Assembly: GCA_037903355.1 (NCBI GenBank)
Contig: JBAJFE010000014.1
Location: forward strand, 3,348,001-3,412,000
From: Trichuris trichiura
Lineage: Eukaryota > Nematoda > Enoplea > Trichinellida > Trichuridae
DNA length: 64,000 nucleotides
Direction: 5' to 3'
Under the pieces are notes generated by a model. That model saw nothing but the letters and a program-made list of their open reading frames with translations. It searched no databases and was not told where the DNA came from. Numbering within the stretch: position 1 is the stretch's first letter; every line of letters begins with the position of its first letter. Shown here one piece after another: positions 46,040-59,700 of the stretch. The position numbers and the translations under genes were made by a program.

Positions 46040-46985
46040 CAGTGTTTCCCAACCTTTTTGGAGCCAGGGCCTCTTTTCGCGACCTTCAACTTGCCGGGCC
46101 CCCCCCCCCTTATTCTCCCCAACGTACTTCTCCTGCTTCTGTTATCCTCAGGTGCGCCTACTGTGGTAACGTTGTTGTGGATTTGTACAAGTAGCTCAAC
46201 ACCTGAAACAGGCTGCAGAATGTAAAATTGACTTCGCTGCCTACCGTGAATGCCAAAGAAAAAACAGTTAAGCTGAGCCGTCATTAAAAACCTTATTAAC
46301 CTGCGGATCTTATCAGCCGCAAGTAGGACCCCATGGCTTGCGCTGTGAAAATTGAGTGTGTGATCAATGGCTGGAAAACCTGGCAATGCGAAGTCAACGC
46401 TGAATTTTTTTTCTACACTACAGCAAAATGGTTAGTAAGGAAGCTGGCTGCCATATACGGCGAAAGCTCCTTAACGATATTCGAAACCGTTAACGTTTTT
46501 AATTCTTTAGTTGGCACTGAAGGCGTTCTTTTCGTATTGCTGGACTTAAGCCGGGTAATTGCAGATCAGGGAGCCTTCAGAATACAAGCGCCGCACTGCG
46601 TTTCCTCTTCTTCCTCAATTTTTTGGGCTGTTAGCAATGGTAGCGCAATATGTAAGTCAGGCTGCGATGCTGTTCTCAGAGTTGCGCAACACTGAATCTA
46701 AATTCAATATTTCCTCAGAGCAAGACGACAGTCGCTTGATCTTACCTCAGTGTGACGACTGGGTATGGTGCGGTGCTACTAATTTATCCACGTCCGGCTC
46801 GATAGTCGTCAGGAGTAATCTCAGGTCGCCTCGCCTCACTATCCTGAACGGCAGATCGCTCTCGTCCTGCAGCACCGACTACCAGGGTTCCCCTGAGGCC
46901 CCCCTAAGCTCCCAGGGACCCCCTAAACCCCCAATTCTTCCCAGGGCCCCCAAGGGGCTCCTGGGACCCCATTTGGGAATCACTG
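46040..46985. mobile_element. hAT-type element, non-autonomous
   Basis: Starts CAGTGTTTCCCAACC and ends with the inverse of CAGTGATTCCCAAAT, the usual hAT inverted end. C-rich and G-rich tracts lie next to both ends (about 46098 and 46900-46975), as in the second element at 47870. No 8-bp duplication is visible. No transposase can be read. Confidence 0.65.
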
Positions 46986-47123
46986 TAAACTATTGCAGTG
47001 GCGCGAAGTTTTATTAGGAAATAATGCAGTGACTTAATTTTCTGCGAAACGTTATCAGTGATAATTGTTTTCATCAACTGCAACAACTTCTGCACTATAT
47101 TGCGATAAACTGTGCTCGCATAA

Positions 47124-49295
47124 TTAAAGATTGTAATTGTTGCGCAGACGAGACGCAAGTTTTATGTCTGTCAGCATTAGCGTCTTTCGCTTCGCATGAA
47201 TTGCGCATAAGTAGGCATCTTCAATTACATGGATGAGGAACTCTTCTGACGCCTTAAATAAAACACTGAAGAGCCCGCTACAAAGCTAAGAAATGATACT
47301 TAACCTCTTGCAACGCCTGTACCGCCAATAATGTCATCCGGTGCACCGTAGTAGGAATTCCACATAATACATCGCGTACCTTAAGATTTTTAACAGCTAT
47401 TAACTAAAAGACAAGAATCACAGTATTATACCACTCGAACGAAGGGAGCCTTTGCAATTAGCAACTCTGTTGTCATTTGGTAATGCTTTATTTCTCTGAG
47501 CGCCTTTTCTCCTGGCTTCATGCGTCTTCGGCGACGTCCTTGCCCAGCACTTCCAGTCGATGGATTTTCTCTCGGGGCACTTGTACTTTCCTGCTGCTGC
47601 CGGGTTGTCCCGGAGTTTCTAGACTGCCTCGAGTACGCCCCTCGCAACCTTCCGCCTCCTGGACCGCGTACACCATGCGGATGATCCACCACTTTAATGA
47701 ATAACAAGTTTCACCTCACTGAAAACGATTAAATTATTGCTTACCTTTCCTAACCCTTTCCAGTCGCTGGAAGCTCTCCGGTGGAATTCTTACGATGGGA
47801 AGGTGCAGGCGGGGTCCGGAAAATGTACACGTTCCTACAACGGAACGTTCAGAGGTGAAAATTTTAGACCAGTGTTTCTCAAGCTTGGGCCCGCCCTGAG
47901 AACGCTTCCGAGCGTCCGGGCCCCCTATTCTGATTGGCCAACTTCGAGCGCATTGATTGGCCAATTTCAACGCACTGATTGGCTGAAATGGTTGCAACGG
48001 TAAAAGGTCAACTACAGCTGTACAGATTTATTTCTGCAAATTGTTTTTCGAGAAGTCAACAAGAGCTGTTTGGCTTGCCCAGATGCAATCGAACTAGCCT
48101 GTCGATGTTGGACTCGATCGAGGTAACTCGCAGACAGAGATCGCCGCGTCTGACTACTTGCAGCCGACTGCGTTTCTTTGTCACTAGGTCCGTAACAATA
48201 CTAAATGCGCACTCCACTAGACTCGATGAGGGAAGACAAACCAGTAAATTTTTTACCACATCCCATACGCCAGGGTACAACTCTAGGATTTCTCTGCAGC
48301 CAGAACTGCTGACAACCCTGTGACAACCTGCCCTTCAACTCCACGCTCGACTGCAACTCCAGCAGCTCATCTTGCAGTGACATCTTGCAAAACTGCAACA
48401 AGCGTAGGAGAAAAGCAACCGTACCGACAAAGAGTTTCCAGAAAATATGTGAGCAGCGCAGGCAATTCCCTGTCGCTAACGCGTATGCTTGCATTGTAGC
48501 TGCGTGGACAATAGACGCGAGGAAAGAAAGGGAAGAAAAAGGGAGCCGACTTTTCACAGAGCCGGGGCAAGACATGGTAATCGTTGACAAAATTCTAAAG
48601 CAGTCATTGCTACCAAGCAGCAGCTGCGAACACGTGCTAATTGCTGGTTGAATCGTAAAGCAGGTGCAAATAAATCGCAAAACCTATGGCGCATTCTGAT
48701 AACGAGGACAACTATTCTCTGATGTGAACCATGTGCTCTGCGCTAAATGCTTCTCAGCAAAAAGCTTTTCTTACCCAACTCTACGCCGGGAAGGTCACGG
48801 TGACAAACATGCTATTCCTTCTGTCGCGTGATCTGAATGGTCATTTTCGCGAGCGGTGATTGGTTCATGTGCTGGACTGGGGAGTAGCCGGCATCAGGCA
48901 TAGCCTGCAACGTTATCCTAACCAGTACGCACAATACCTCATCCTCGGACCTCACGTTCAGATGCACGACAACACGACGGCGTAGGTGGGGCATGTGCCC
49001 CACATAGCTCAAATGGGCTCCCCAGCGGGCCCCCTGGCGCTCTGGGCCCCTCTGGATGTCAAAAGGGCCCCCCTGGTGGGGCACCTGCCCCACCGTGAGA
49101 AACACTGTTTTAGACGAAAACCTCTGTGCTTCATTGGATACAAGATTACCTACACTTTAAATTGAAACGGAAAAAACTTTGCTTACCGGCAGGCGTTGGG
49201 CGGCTGCGAGAGGGCGTCGAAAGAACACTTTCAGTGCTGCTATCAGATGAAGAAGATGAATCAGAGCTCAGTGGTTCTGCCTCACGCTTTGCCAT
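47124..49295 (-). CDS. Centromeric histone H3 variant (CENP-A/CenH3)
   Basis: Replaces H3 in centromeric nucleosomes and marks the kinetochore site. Five exons (49295-49187, 47834-47745, 47691-47432, 47379-47305, 47252-47124) give 220 residues in continuous phase. The first about 110 residues are a long non-H3 tail rich in Ser, Pro and Arg. The histone fold then shows ALREIKHYQMTTELL (alpha-N), PFVRVVRDV (alpha-1), a loop 1 one residue longer than in H3, LLAVQALQEASEEFL (alpha-2) and DAYLCAIHAKRKTLML (loop 2), ending DIKLASRLR. A divergent tail plus a longer loop 1 are CENP-A hallmarks. Canonical H3 would be nearly invariant. Intron 1 carries a hAT element. The tail exons are the least certain part. 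Confidence 0.87.
47870..49107 (-). mobile_element. hAT transposon in intron 1 of the CENP-A gene
   Basis: Ends CAGTGTTTCTCAAGC and, inverted from the right, CAGTGTTTCTCACGG. The exact 8-bp duplication TTTTAGAC (47862-47869 and 49108-49115) is the hallmark of hAT insertion. It is 1.24 kb long with a minus-strand transposase remnant, the same orientation as the host gene. Without it the intron would be about 110 nt. Confidence 0.88.
48056..48380 (-). pseudogene. hAT transposase C-terminal dimerisation domain
   Basis: The minus strand first reads LQDELLELQSSVELKGRL and QFWLQRNP. After a frame change near 48260 it reads YPGVWDVVKNLLVCLPSS, LVECAFSIVTDLVTKKRSRL and LRVTSIESNIDRLV. These are the ordered blocks of the hAT C-terminal domain in the ZBED-related group. 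The catalytic and zinc-finger parts are missing. Confidence 0.85.
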
Positions 49296-51889
49296 TACTT
49301 TCTGAAGACTCGATACAATAAAGTTACTCGCCAAACAAACTACCAGAATAATTACAGTGTGAGAACTCTCTGTGCTCGAGTATTAACGAAATTTCTCTAC
49401 CAAGTTTCTACACTTCATTTATTGGAAACTTGTCGAGTATACTGAAAAATTAGAGTTACACTTGCACAATGCCTGCTCAACATAATTACCAAAAGCCAAC
49501 TTGATTTCAGTATGAATCAGTAAATTTGTCCTGTTAAACGCTCTGCAGTCATACTGTAACCGCGCAGAGTGGCCGAGAAATGCAGGTTTCTACGGCATCA
49601 CATTTTAACGTTGTCCTCTATTGGCTACTTGTGAGCACTTCTCGTTTTGTGTGTTATTACGCAGATTAGCGCGAATTGCTGCAGTCACATTCTGACATCA
49701 CATTTATTCGCTTGCCCTCACGTCGCACTTTCAAGTCAACGCAGAGGTTAGTGGCAATGGAGCTTCGAGTGAATGACCGCAGCGTGAGCGTGAATGAAGT
49801 TAGACAATAATTCTGAGCAAGCAACTGTGCACTGCTACAGAACACCTATATTAAGCGTTACGGTGAAATAACCAAATAATTGTATGCTATTGGCGGTTTA
49901 GGCTTTGCGCTCGTCACTTTACGTCGAAGTTCTATTGTTGCGCACATTGCGAGTTACAGTGAAATGGGCAAATGAGTGTCCCCTGATTTCGGTTAGGTTC
50001 CACGCTTGTCGATTTTCGCCACAGTCGCAAATCAGTGCGAGGGCTGGTCACGAACACTGAATGACCTAACGAGTTACAACGAAGCACAAACGCTGCCGCA
50101 AAAGTTAGGGCATCAATGCGGTTGCGAAAAGACGATATTTCTTCGGGTGACACTCACGAAGGGGATCTTCGTACTCTCACAGCCTTCGATAAAACGCACG
50201 TTCACTCAGATTTAATTGGTATGCACTTCTGTCGGTGCCGCAACGGATCTTATTCCCTTGGCCTGCTTGGGCCCTCGTCGCGGTTTGATGAAATTGGCTG
50301 AATGGTGGTATTCGTAACCATGGTTGCACGACTAGATCATCCCCGTCGTTGGTACGTGATGTTTATAGCCCCAGGGAGAGCAAACCACCGTGTAAGTGGC
50401 AGCAAGGTCCGGCTCCAGCTGTCGACTCACTATCCCATTTCGCAGCACAAGCCGCTGAACACCCACTGTTGGAGTAGCATCCCGCCGCTGTTGCACTTCC
50501 TTTTGCAGAAAATGCTCTGCTCCACTTCAGCACTACTAAAGCCAAGTGTTCTAGAGAATGCGCGCGTGCGCAAGACCTGCAACCTTTCGCATGCGATCTT
50601 TCCATTCAACGGTAAAATTCTCGTACATTTCTGCAAGTGCGTCTTCGCGAGTGAAGAAGTGGCTACGTTTAAAAGGGATTCAGTCGTCATTCCCATTGTA
50701 GGCTCATCAGCTATGACGTCGAAAGCCTGCATTCATTAGCCTTCCGCTGCAGCACACATGTGGCCTCGAGCACTGGAGCTGTCAGTAACTATTCTAAACA
50801 GTGACGGGCCCCGTAACGGTCTACGCGACAGTTGTTTGAAAACTAGTTGGCCTCATCACCTGCCAGTAATTCCTTTTTGGGACTACCAGCAGCCGCTTCT
50901 TATCTGTCAATGCCTCGTTAATACAGCCGAACAGTTGGTACAATGATTACACGCATCAACGTCTGCGTTTGCAATCTTTTCGATGCTCTCCTTAAATTTC
51001 GAGCATTTTTCCAAACGACTCCTTTTCTCTGTTCCTTGCCGATATTTTTATTGAACGACTTAAACTTACGGCCACCTTAAGCCACGACCTGAAGCTTTTC
51101 AAAAAGCATGTGAAAGAAATGTTTACTGCCATCAAGAAAGGAAAAATAACCGCCACTCTTCCCAAACACCCGCCCTCTTTAAATGCTTTTCTTCACTCGC
51201 CTTTATCCAACAGCGTAGGGCTGACAAAGGAATGGCCATTTGGCCAGTATGATCCAATCTAGTTATTCCAATAGCCGGCTAGTTACGCAGCTAGTGGAAA
51301 GGTATACCTGAGATTCGAATCCCAACCGTGTGGTACAGTACGCAGTCGTTTTCCTGGGCAAGAACCAGAGCTTGAAGAGAGTCTGGACAGTCAGAGAGAT
51401 ACCTGAATCCTTACTCAAACTATCTAATGTAGCTAAAAACAGATATCATCGCAGGAATGGTTACCGCGCGGTTAATCTCTGCAGTGTAGATTCGCTGAAC
51501 GGTGCTGTGCGAGAAAAAGCGGTGCAATGTTTGGGAGAACTCTAGCTCGAACGAACGAAAGTGACTGCACGTGTAATCGCAATACCAAGCACTCCGGAGA
51601 GCAACTAACACTATAATAATTTAACGCGGCTGTGATGGACCATATAATATAAACACGTATCACCTCTGAGTGTTGGCCAGTTGCCAATAAATCAGCGCCG
51701 CGTGGTCAGTTTTTTGACAGCTATCACGTAAACTGTTACAGCTGCGTTACGATGACTATACCAGAAAGTCAACTGACGCGTATACGGAAAGATGAGAAGA
51801 ACGTGCGCACGACCAAGGAGCACACTTAAAGTGAGAAAAAGAAGAGGAGCGGCAGCCCAGAGCAGATGTGCTTTATCTCCCTGACACTG
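49296..51889. other. Unassigned DNA upstream of CENP-A
   Basis: Should include the CENP-A promoter just above 49295. About 50300-50740 is open in several frames on both strands and has a somewhat higher GC content, but no domain is recognised. No repeat structure was found. Confidence 0.4.
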
Positions 51890-52090
51890 GGAAGACGATG
51901 CAGATCCATAAAACCTTAAGCTTTTCTGTATTTTTCAAATACTCAGTGAATCTAAGATCAATACTGCGGTCCAGCAAAGTGATGATCTCCGCTGAGGACG
52001 AGCGCTATGCGATCTGCAACATCAGATGTGGCTACGAGATTAACTACATTGGTGAGACAAAATACACTATACCACACGGAACATCGAACT
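51890..52090 (+). pseudogene. Penelope-like endonuclease fragment (GIY-YIG core)
   Basis: Reads KYSVNLRSILRSSKVM, then ICNIRCGYEINYIGETKYTI, matching the core of element 1 (SNSLRSMVRSDKI, then YEIRCGCNASYIGETGNT). It is short, diverged, and has no visible terminal repeats. Confidence 0.7.
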
Positions 52091-52199
52091 TTTGGGGTTA
52101 AGGGAAATCGATACGGACGTTCTCATGAGGGATACCACGGTGCTTGTCCGTTTTACTTAGAACGGGCTAACGTCATACTTCTTGTGCGTAAGCGATAAA

Positions 52200-53797
52200 A
52201 AGTTACTTGAGCACAGAAATTTCTTCAAAATTTTCAGTCCCATGCGTGCTCCGTTTTCAACGATGAAAAAGTCAGGCTTTTCCGACAGTGAAGGCAATAA
52301 ATAGCGATAGCTAACGGGCCTTAATGGGTTAAGTCAACGTCTGAGAAAGAAAAGGTTAGTGAGAAAAGCAAACGTAGGAACTAGCAGACGTGATTGATGA
52401 ATTCTTGTTATACTCATGAGCATCGGTATCATAGGTGGAACAAGAATCGTATGTACTACCATATTGCTCCACTTCGTCTGCGTCGTAGCCGAGTGGCCTG
52501 TCTAAATAGACGGTTTGCCTTGCTTCCGTGCAAAACTTGATAAAAATTTGAGAACATCTTGAAAGAGTATGTCGTTTTCGATAGGAAAAAGGACAAACCG
52601 GGATATCTCTAACCCATCGTATAGATTTCACTAACAGCACTACCTTATAGATAAATGCAAAAAATTTGAAAAGCGGCTTGTAGGAGGAGAACCGTCCTCG
52701 TTATATACAATATAACACTCTTGATTACCTTTTATTACACGCGAAAGGACAAGGTAAAATAGGCGCCGTAAGTTTTAAACTTTCCAAGAAAATTATCATA
52801 CTTTATTTCAAGGCTGCAGGCGGAAACCTCCAACAGTTCTGCAACATTTTAAGTTTTCAAGTCCTTTACTAAAGTTTACCAAATTCGCCTTGCATTATTA
52901 AACAGGATAGTCAAGATTCCTTCGGCAAGAAATGATAATTCTTTTATGAAGTTGGATGCATGCCTGTTATGCGTCGCATATTGGTAAGGCACTAAACTCC
53001 CCTGAGTAGCATTTTCACTGCCTCTTTAGCAACTCCGTTTTGACAGAGGAGTAGAATTCAGTTCATCACTTTTTGTAACGACCAAACAAAAGGCTATAAT
53101 TTTATTTTACCATTTGTTCAGAACTAAGGATCTTTCGGGACATGTTGCCAGTTCCGTGTTTACAAGCACACTGAATATGGGGTGGAATTGTCTCGAAAGC
53201 TTCGCAACTTTACAGTAAAATCAATTTCCACGCCTAACTGTTCTACAGGTGAAGGATAGCAGATCCCCAGACCATGAAACTTTTAGGCGGATTTGTTTCA
53301 CTGAGCTAAATTTATACAATGATATAAGCTGACTTTACACAGTCTGATCTGAGGATACGCACAAGAGCTTTACTTCGTGCTTGCCAAATAATTGAAATTT
53401 CAGCGTATTTGTGAGATCTAGTCGTTTGTCATCAAGATAAGTTAACTTGATGAGATTGTACTTTAAAATGGGCAAGAATTTTATCACCTACTAAATGACT
53501 AAGTCAACAGCTCATCCACAAGCTTAGAGTACAGCTGAAAGTTAAAATTGAAAACTAAAAAGAAATTCACCGCGGAAGTTGCGTGGTCAAAGGCGTAGCA
53601 GGTTGTAGCAGCGATTGTTTAATATGTTTATTTAGATTCGAATTTAGCACGTCTGAGAACAAATTTCTAGTGCAAGCAAGGGACAGAGTATGGTATAAAA
53701 ACCTGGAAGCATTAGCAAAGATCAATTTCGCGACAACTGAGGCTACCTTTCGGCCATTTTAGGTCTTCTTAAAGTTGATAGCAGTTCAAAAGGCGAT
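52200..53797. other. Unassigned DNA downstream of ASPM
   Basis: No gene or element is recognised. It probably contains the 3' untranslated region of the minus-strand ASPM gene near 53797-53500. Confidence 0.4.
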
Positions 53798-56700
53798 TCA
53801 TTGCACCCAGCTGGCAGTTGTTTCTCGCAAACAATACATCACCTGGAAGTGAACCGTCGCAATTATCCAGCCTGAAAGGCAAGCGAATAGCCTCCTAGAT
53901 ATACAATAATGCTTTGCATACCGATTTCCGTATTTTTTCTCCAAAGAAGCAGCTCGACTAGCGAAAAAGTGCTTCAATTTAAGCCATCTTTCCGTGATAC
54001 CCTTGTTGAGATGAACCAGCGCCTTTGCTTTAGGAAGGTGGGCCACGCGACAAAGTACGGATATTACGGTAAAAAATAGTTCGCTATTTCCATTCTTGGA
54101 GCTGAGAAGAAGATCAGACAAGCAGGTCAACCATTCAGGAGGAGCAACGATAGATGGTCGCAGCCCCACGTGCTGAAACAGCAATGTAAAAAAGCTGATG
54201 TTTACATGTGCAGAGAGTTTACAAGAGCAATTTCATCTAGACATTTTACGGCAATAGTTTTGGATTCCATGCAAGCGTAGCCACGATTCAGGCGCTTTAT
54301 CACTCGGTAAAGAACTTCGGGAACATTATTCATGACAAGGTATCTGCATTTCGTTTCAGAGACAACGCTCATGGCATCTGAAAATGGTACATTTCATAGC
54401 GTTGATATTCCAAATTCGAAATCATCGACTGACGCAGTTCCAAGAGGATGTTTCGAACTGGCGTTAATTGCTCGCATGAAAGTAACTTCCGTACAACTAT
54501 TTCTGCTCTCACAGGAGTAGAAATAGTAACCGGAGGAGCTGGCAGTTGGTGTAACGAGACTTGCGAATCACGTTTTGGTTCCGAACTTTTTGCTTGCTCT
54601 TGGACCATTTCAGGAAGCTAGAAAGGCGGTTATGCACTAATTATTTTTTGCATATCAGTTAACAATTGTTTACAAGGAAACATCCGAGGCACTCTGAACT
54701 GCAGAAACATTCGTTAAGTAGATCAGTTATACATATCCATAACCTTGATAATAATAAATGCGACTTTTGTTGCCAGTCGGCGCATCTTCAGAACTATTCA
54801 TGTTCACACACTTTTAGGCGCACATTAGTTTGAAAATACGACCTTTTCAACGATTTAATGGAACTATATAGTTTTCATACAGATGAAAGTCATTTATTGA
54901 GGTTTTTAAATAATAAGAGTTCAGGCATAGCCTTGCTCTATCACTGGCTAAACAAATAGTGCTCAGATGCAGCAATGCTTTGACTAAGCCCAAAAATTAA
55001 CCAATACCTCAATGTCGATTGCACTGATTTAACTAAAATGAAGTAGGTTTACTGCAGGATATTTGGTCCTAAGCAGAACCTTTCATACGGATCTTTACTG
55101 CGTTTTGCAATTCAATACTAACAAAGCTGCGTTAAGCAAATTGAAATGCGCTAATAATATAAGGTCAGTTAAAATTATTTGTGGTTGCTTGACTATCTAT
55201 GTACATGTGTGCATAGGTTATTAAAGTTTTAACTTCCTTTTATTTAACTTCTTAATTATGCCATATTCATTTTTACACAGACACGGTTTGGTGAACAGAA
55301 TATTTCAGGGGTAGCCCACGCCTTCACTGCAACATGGCTGCCTGAAGGCGCAGCTTGACAACTGCTTACGTTACACAGGGCTCATCGCTTTATAAATAGA
55401 TCATACACGGAAGCTAGCTGCGCAAGGGGGCCGCATTCCCGTTTCCCAACTGCGAAATAGTCGGTTTGATTGGCTTCTAAGTCCGGCGACCTGTCAACTA
55501 AATAAATCCTTTTCCATACTGGTGATCCCTTTTCCCGTTCACTTGCACTGTTATTTAAGCCAACAGTTTCGGCACGCATTAGCTTTTCTTCCGGTGTCTT
55601 CCTGAGTGGGTGCTCCCATCTTTGCGTTCCGCCGAAGGCGTGTTCGTTCTCGTTCTGTACCCAATCAACATCTTTCCGTGTCTCATCACTGCACAGAATA
55701 TGTTCATAGACGCTCACATAGATTTTTTCTCGTTATGGCTGCTTACTTCAAATAAACGATATCGTTGCTGAAACTGAGAGGACTCAGATCAGCATCGACA
55801 TTCTTTAAAGAGCTTCGCATAAAGCACGAACTTCATCTGCATTAAAAAGCATAAAGAACTCAGGATCTCTTTAAACCAACTAATAATTGTCTGCAGAAAG
55901 GAATGATTACCTTGGTAGTAAACTTGGAAACATATGCACTGTGCTTACTATGTCCACTTTCCGACAGCAAACTTAAGCAATGGAGAAATCAATTGATATC
56001 TTAACCATGTAGCAAAGCGTACCGAACTCTTCCCCTTCTGAACAAGCATTCCATATACTAATAGTAATATGCAGCAATCATTAGTAGTAAGCTGGTACTC
56101 ACGGGATGAAGAAGCATCATGCTGGGTGCTTTCCTAAACTCTGCTCCAAAATCATTTATCAACAATGACCATTAGCCTTGTTTTAAGGGGGTTGCTTGCG
56201 CAAACTCAATAAAAACTAATACATCCAGTATTGCTTTCGAAGAGTATCTTTGATTTTACAAACTATATGATGTCTTGAAGCGTTATATCAGTTCTTGAGT
56301 GTGAAATGTTCCAGGTAAGACGTCACATCGACGTTGAAAAATGTTCCTGATGCGAGGATATTGCAGACAAAAGATTCTCTACTATACTTTAACATAACCG
56401 TCGACCATTCTGCGAACATGTACATAATGTCATGCTTTTTACTGACAACAGTAAAAGACAACCACGCTGACGATTTTACGGCGTTATCTCTGTTTGAATT
56501 TATCGCTGCTAGGAAAACAACCCAAAACGCAGTTTTTATTGAGAAGTATAACAAAGTACTTCATTCTAGAAGCTCAGTTTTGCCCTTTTGTTATTGCTCC
56601 AGTAAAAGATGCCTTTTAAAGCGTTTCTCAGGCATCGATAAACTCGAGCAGAGATGCAACCGTACAATATTCATGACGAATAACACCGTCTTATCCACCT

Positions 56701-59700
56701 GATCATCGCTGAAAAACACCAGCAGTTTTAACTTGCTGGTTTTGGCTATCAAACCCTATTATACTTTACCGAAAAGACCAATGCTTCAGGCTCAGAAGTA
56801 TACCACTCCGATTCGCTCATACTATCGTCACTACACTATATGACACAATCGCGTTAAAATATCGTGCTCAGAGTTGAAAACAAAATTTCCACATAAATTT
56901 TTGTAGGCTAACATTTATTGTTACGTTAATTACGTTCGTGTAACATGCAAGTGATTTATCGCTTTCCACAATCAACAGCATTAGAAAAATTAATTAATAA
57001 GCTGAATTTTTCAGCATCATTGTTTAACTCATCAGATTACCAGCATACGGTTCTACTACTCTTCTACGTCAACGAATTGCCTAAAAAGGGTGTAGCTTAA
57101 TGAGGCTAAAGCTCCAGCAAAGTCAGGGCCAAGCCATGAATAAATTGACGGGCATTTGCAAGCTCTTTTCTTAACGTATGGAAGTGATATCTGCCCAGGT
57201 CTTTACTTGTTGTGGTAAAGTTAGTTAATGAAAAAAAATTGAATAACCCGAACGAGTCTAACTTTCACATATTAGAAAATGATTTAAAAACTTGTTCTTT
57301 CATATGCCCGAAAGGAGGTTCGTTTTTAATGCAAAAACTCTGCTCCGTATTAAAAGTTAAATGTTGTGCAAGTTCTAGGACAGTGTATTTTCCCATTATA
57401 TTAATAAAGTTGTGAGGGACAAAACAAGACGCTGGTTTGATAGGATGAGCAACAGCTTCTTCCAGGATGAAAAATTCTTATATTTGCTGTGCGTTGCGCC
57501 AACTCACTGACGGTTTACCAACTCGTCATAAAAAATCTTGTTTTCAACAGCTGGATTACGAAACACAAGATTAGAGAACAAAGAAAAAAATTAGTTTCAG
57601 TAGACGTAATGTCGAAGAGCAAACTTACTGGATGTTCACCGTTCTCAGTTTGAATCAAAGTATCAACTTTCTCCGGCTGTTGATTTTTTGCAACATCTTC
57701 AAGTTGCAGTATACCTTAAATAGGCCGAGAGGAAATAACAACGACGAAGCTTTTAAAAGGAAAGCGAGTTTTGCTTCTGAAGGTTTTTCAACTTACCTGG
57801 AACTATTCCCGCTAAGGGGCAGGTTAATTCGTGTGGATCTGCTCGTATGTCCCCTTCAGCTTTCATTATTTCTTCAAACACATTGTTGCATTTATCCAAA
57901 CTGCCTGTAAAGAAAATACGCGAGATCATGATGGACAAAACGATACGTGACTTTACCAAGTGATAATTCACTTGAGCGATTTCCACTTTTTTCAAACGTG
58001 GATAAGTCGCATGAATAGTTAGGGGTGGAAATGCTCAAACTTTTTCCTTGACCAAGCATTGAATTTTGAGTTTCGCCAGCTAAGGTTCGTTCAGTAGGCA
58101 AGAAGCTGCTTTCTAAAGAATGGAGTAGATTTCCTTCGCAAGGAGAGCGTTCGCTTTTGCTATTAATGATAATCGAAACAGACTGGCGCTCCACTGAATT
58201 CCCACAGCTCTCTCCTATGGATTGCAGTGAAGTCGACGAACAAGTAACACTGGCATTTTGGGTAGCACTGTCGTTTTCGCTTTGCGTTGTGGTAGCCTCA
58301 CTTTCATCTTTCGTTGAGATCTCCGTTTCATCACAGGACCCATCAGGTCCCGTCGAGGAGTAATTCGTTTCATTTTCCTGGGAAATTTGTGGCATAAGTG
58401 GCACCCCTCCGGGGGAAAAGTCACCAGTCACGAATGACATCGTAGGTAGATCATCAAAGTGGTAAGATATATCACTAATACGTGTTACATTGGACTGTGA
58501 CGTTTCCATAACATTTTCGAATTCAGGCACGAAACAACCAAATTCTCCATTCAAGTTTTTTGAAGTGACATCCGACTTCAAGTGTGCCAAATCTATTTGG
58601 CTTACTAAGCCATTAGCCGCGTCTTTCATACCGGATGGTTCACCATTTGCAAAAATGTCCAAGTTTAAAGGTTCATTCTGCTTAATGTCTTTAACGGGTG
58701 AGGATAGCAGCTTCAAAACATCTTCAGTACCATTGCAGACAATTGCACGTTCTACATTGTACTCTTTTCCATCTGAATTGCTCTCTGTAAGTTTACATTT
58801 TTTCGCTGGGGAAGAAAGTATTAATTCATCGACAATTTGGGGTGATGGGCGCAATTCTGGAGAAAGTGTGAATAAAATATCGACGTCGTCTCGGTCTTTG
58901 TTCCCCGTTTTGCATGGACTTGAATCAGCTGAATGTGAAAGCACACTGGGCTTAGAAGCATCATTTGACGAGCTGCTGTTTTCTTGGCTAGAAGCAAGAT
59001 TGTCCTCCAGTCGAGTAGCAGACGACGTAAGACTGCATGTCTCAATCGTCGCAGACACCTTATCTGACAAACACGCAAGTTCAGAGGACTTGCATTCGTT
59101 ATTCAAGGCTCTTTTACGACCATAGCCCGGTAGCAAATCCACATTCTTTATATCTTCTTCTTGAACATTTTCTCGTAGATTGGCTAGCGGTGGTTCAACA
59201 GCAAATTCCGCAGGAGTGCAAGAAAGCGATAAGCCGGTTACTGCATCTCGCTGAAAAGTAGGTAAGTTTTACAGCAAACGTATTTTGTTACTATGAACTC
59301 ACCGCGTAACGCCTTGAGAGGTATGATCTCCAAGTACGTTGGATAACGCAAGCAGCGAACAATTCTTTCATATATGTTTCCAGAGCAAGCCTTCGGCGAC
59401 CATACGACTGCAGCAAAAGGACCAGTTCATTTTGTTTTAAGCCAAAGCTGCCCAGCGAAGAATTATCCCTTTGCGGCTCGTTTCTACACTTATATTCAGA
59501 CACTGCTTCCTTGTCGTCCTTGTTCGACGCAAGGGTGGTAACAGCTGAAGAACACGACAATAAGCCGATGAAGGAACTCACACTCACCGTTTAAGCATAC
59601 GTGATGGAGCCTGCACATCAAGTTGAGCGGCTGAACATAATTTCAAGCTGGCAGTATGTGCGCAAGCTTGAGTTTCAGTCTGAAAAACTACTTTCTCCCT

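Noticed and set aside
47404..47431. A 28-nt intron in the CENP-A gene with acceptor at 47404
   Set aside because: It would be shorter than any other intron here and would add eight or more residues to loop 1. Using the acceptor at 47380 gives a 52-nt intron and a fold that aligns with H3 with one extra residue.
50302..50740. Possible gene with open frames on both strands
   Set aside because: The frames overlap on opposite strands, none shows a known domain, and no splice pattern supports one over another.
51290..51360. tRNA-like B-box (GATTCGAATCC)
   Set aside because: No acceptor stem, D-arm or matching T-stem could be drawn around it.
58490..59125. 211-codon plus-strand frame
   Set aside because: It is the shadow of the Ser/Thr-rich ASPM exon on the minus strand, which splices in phase with its neighbours.
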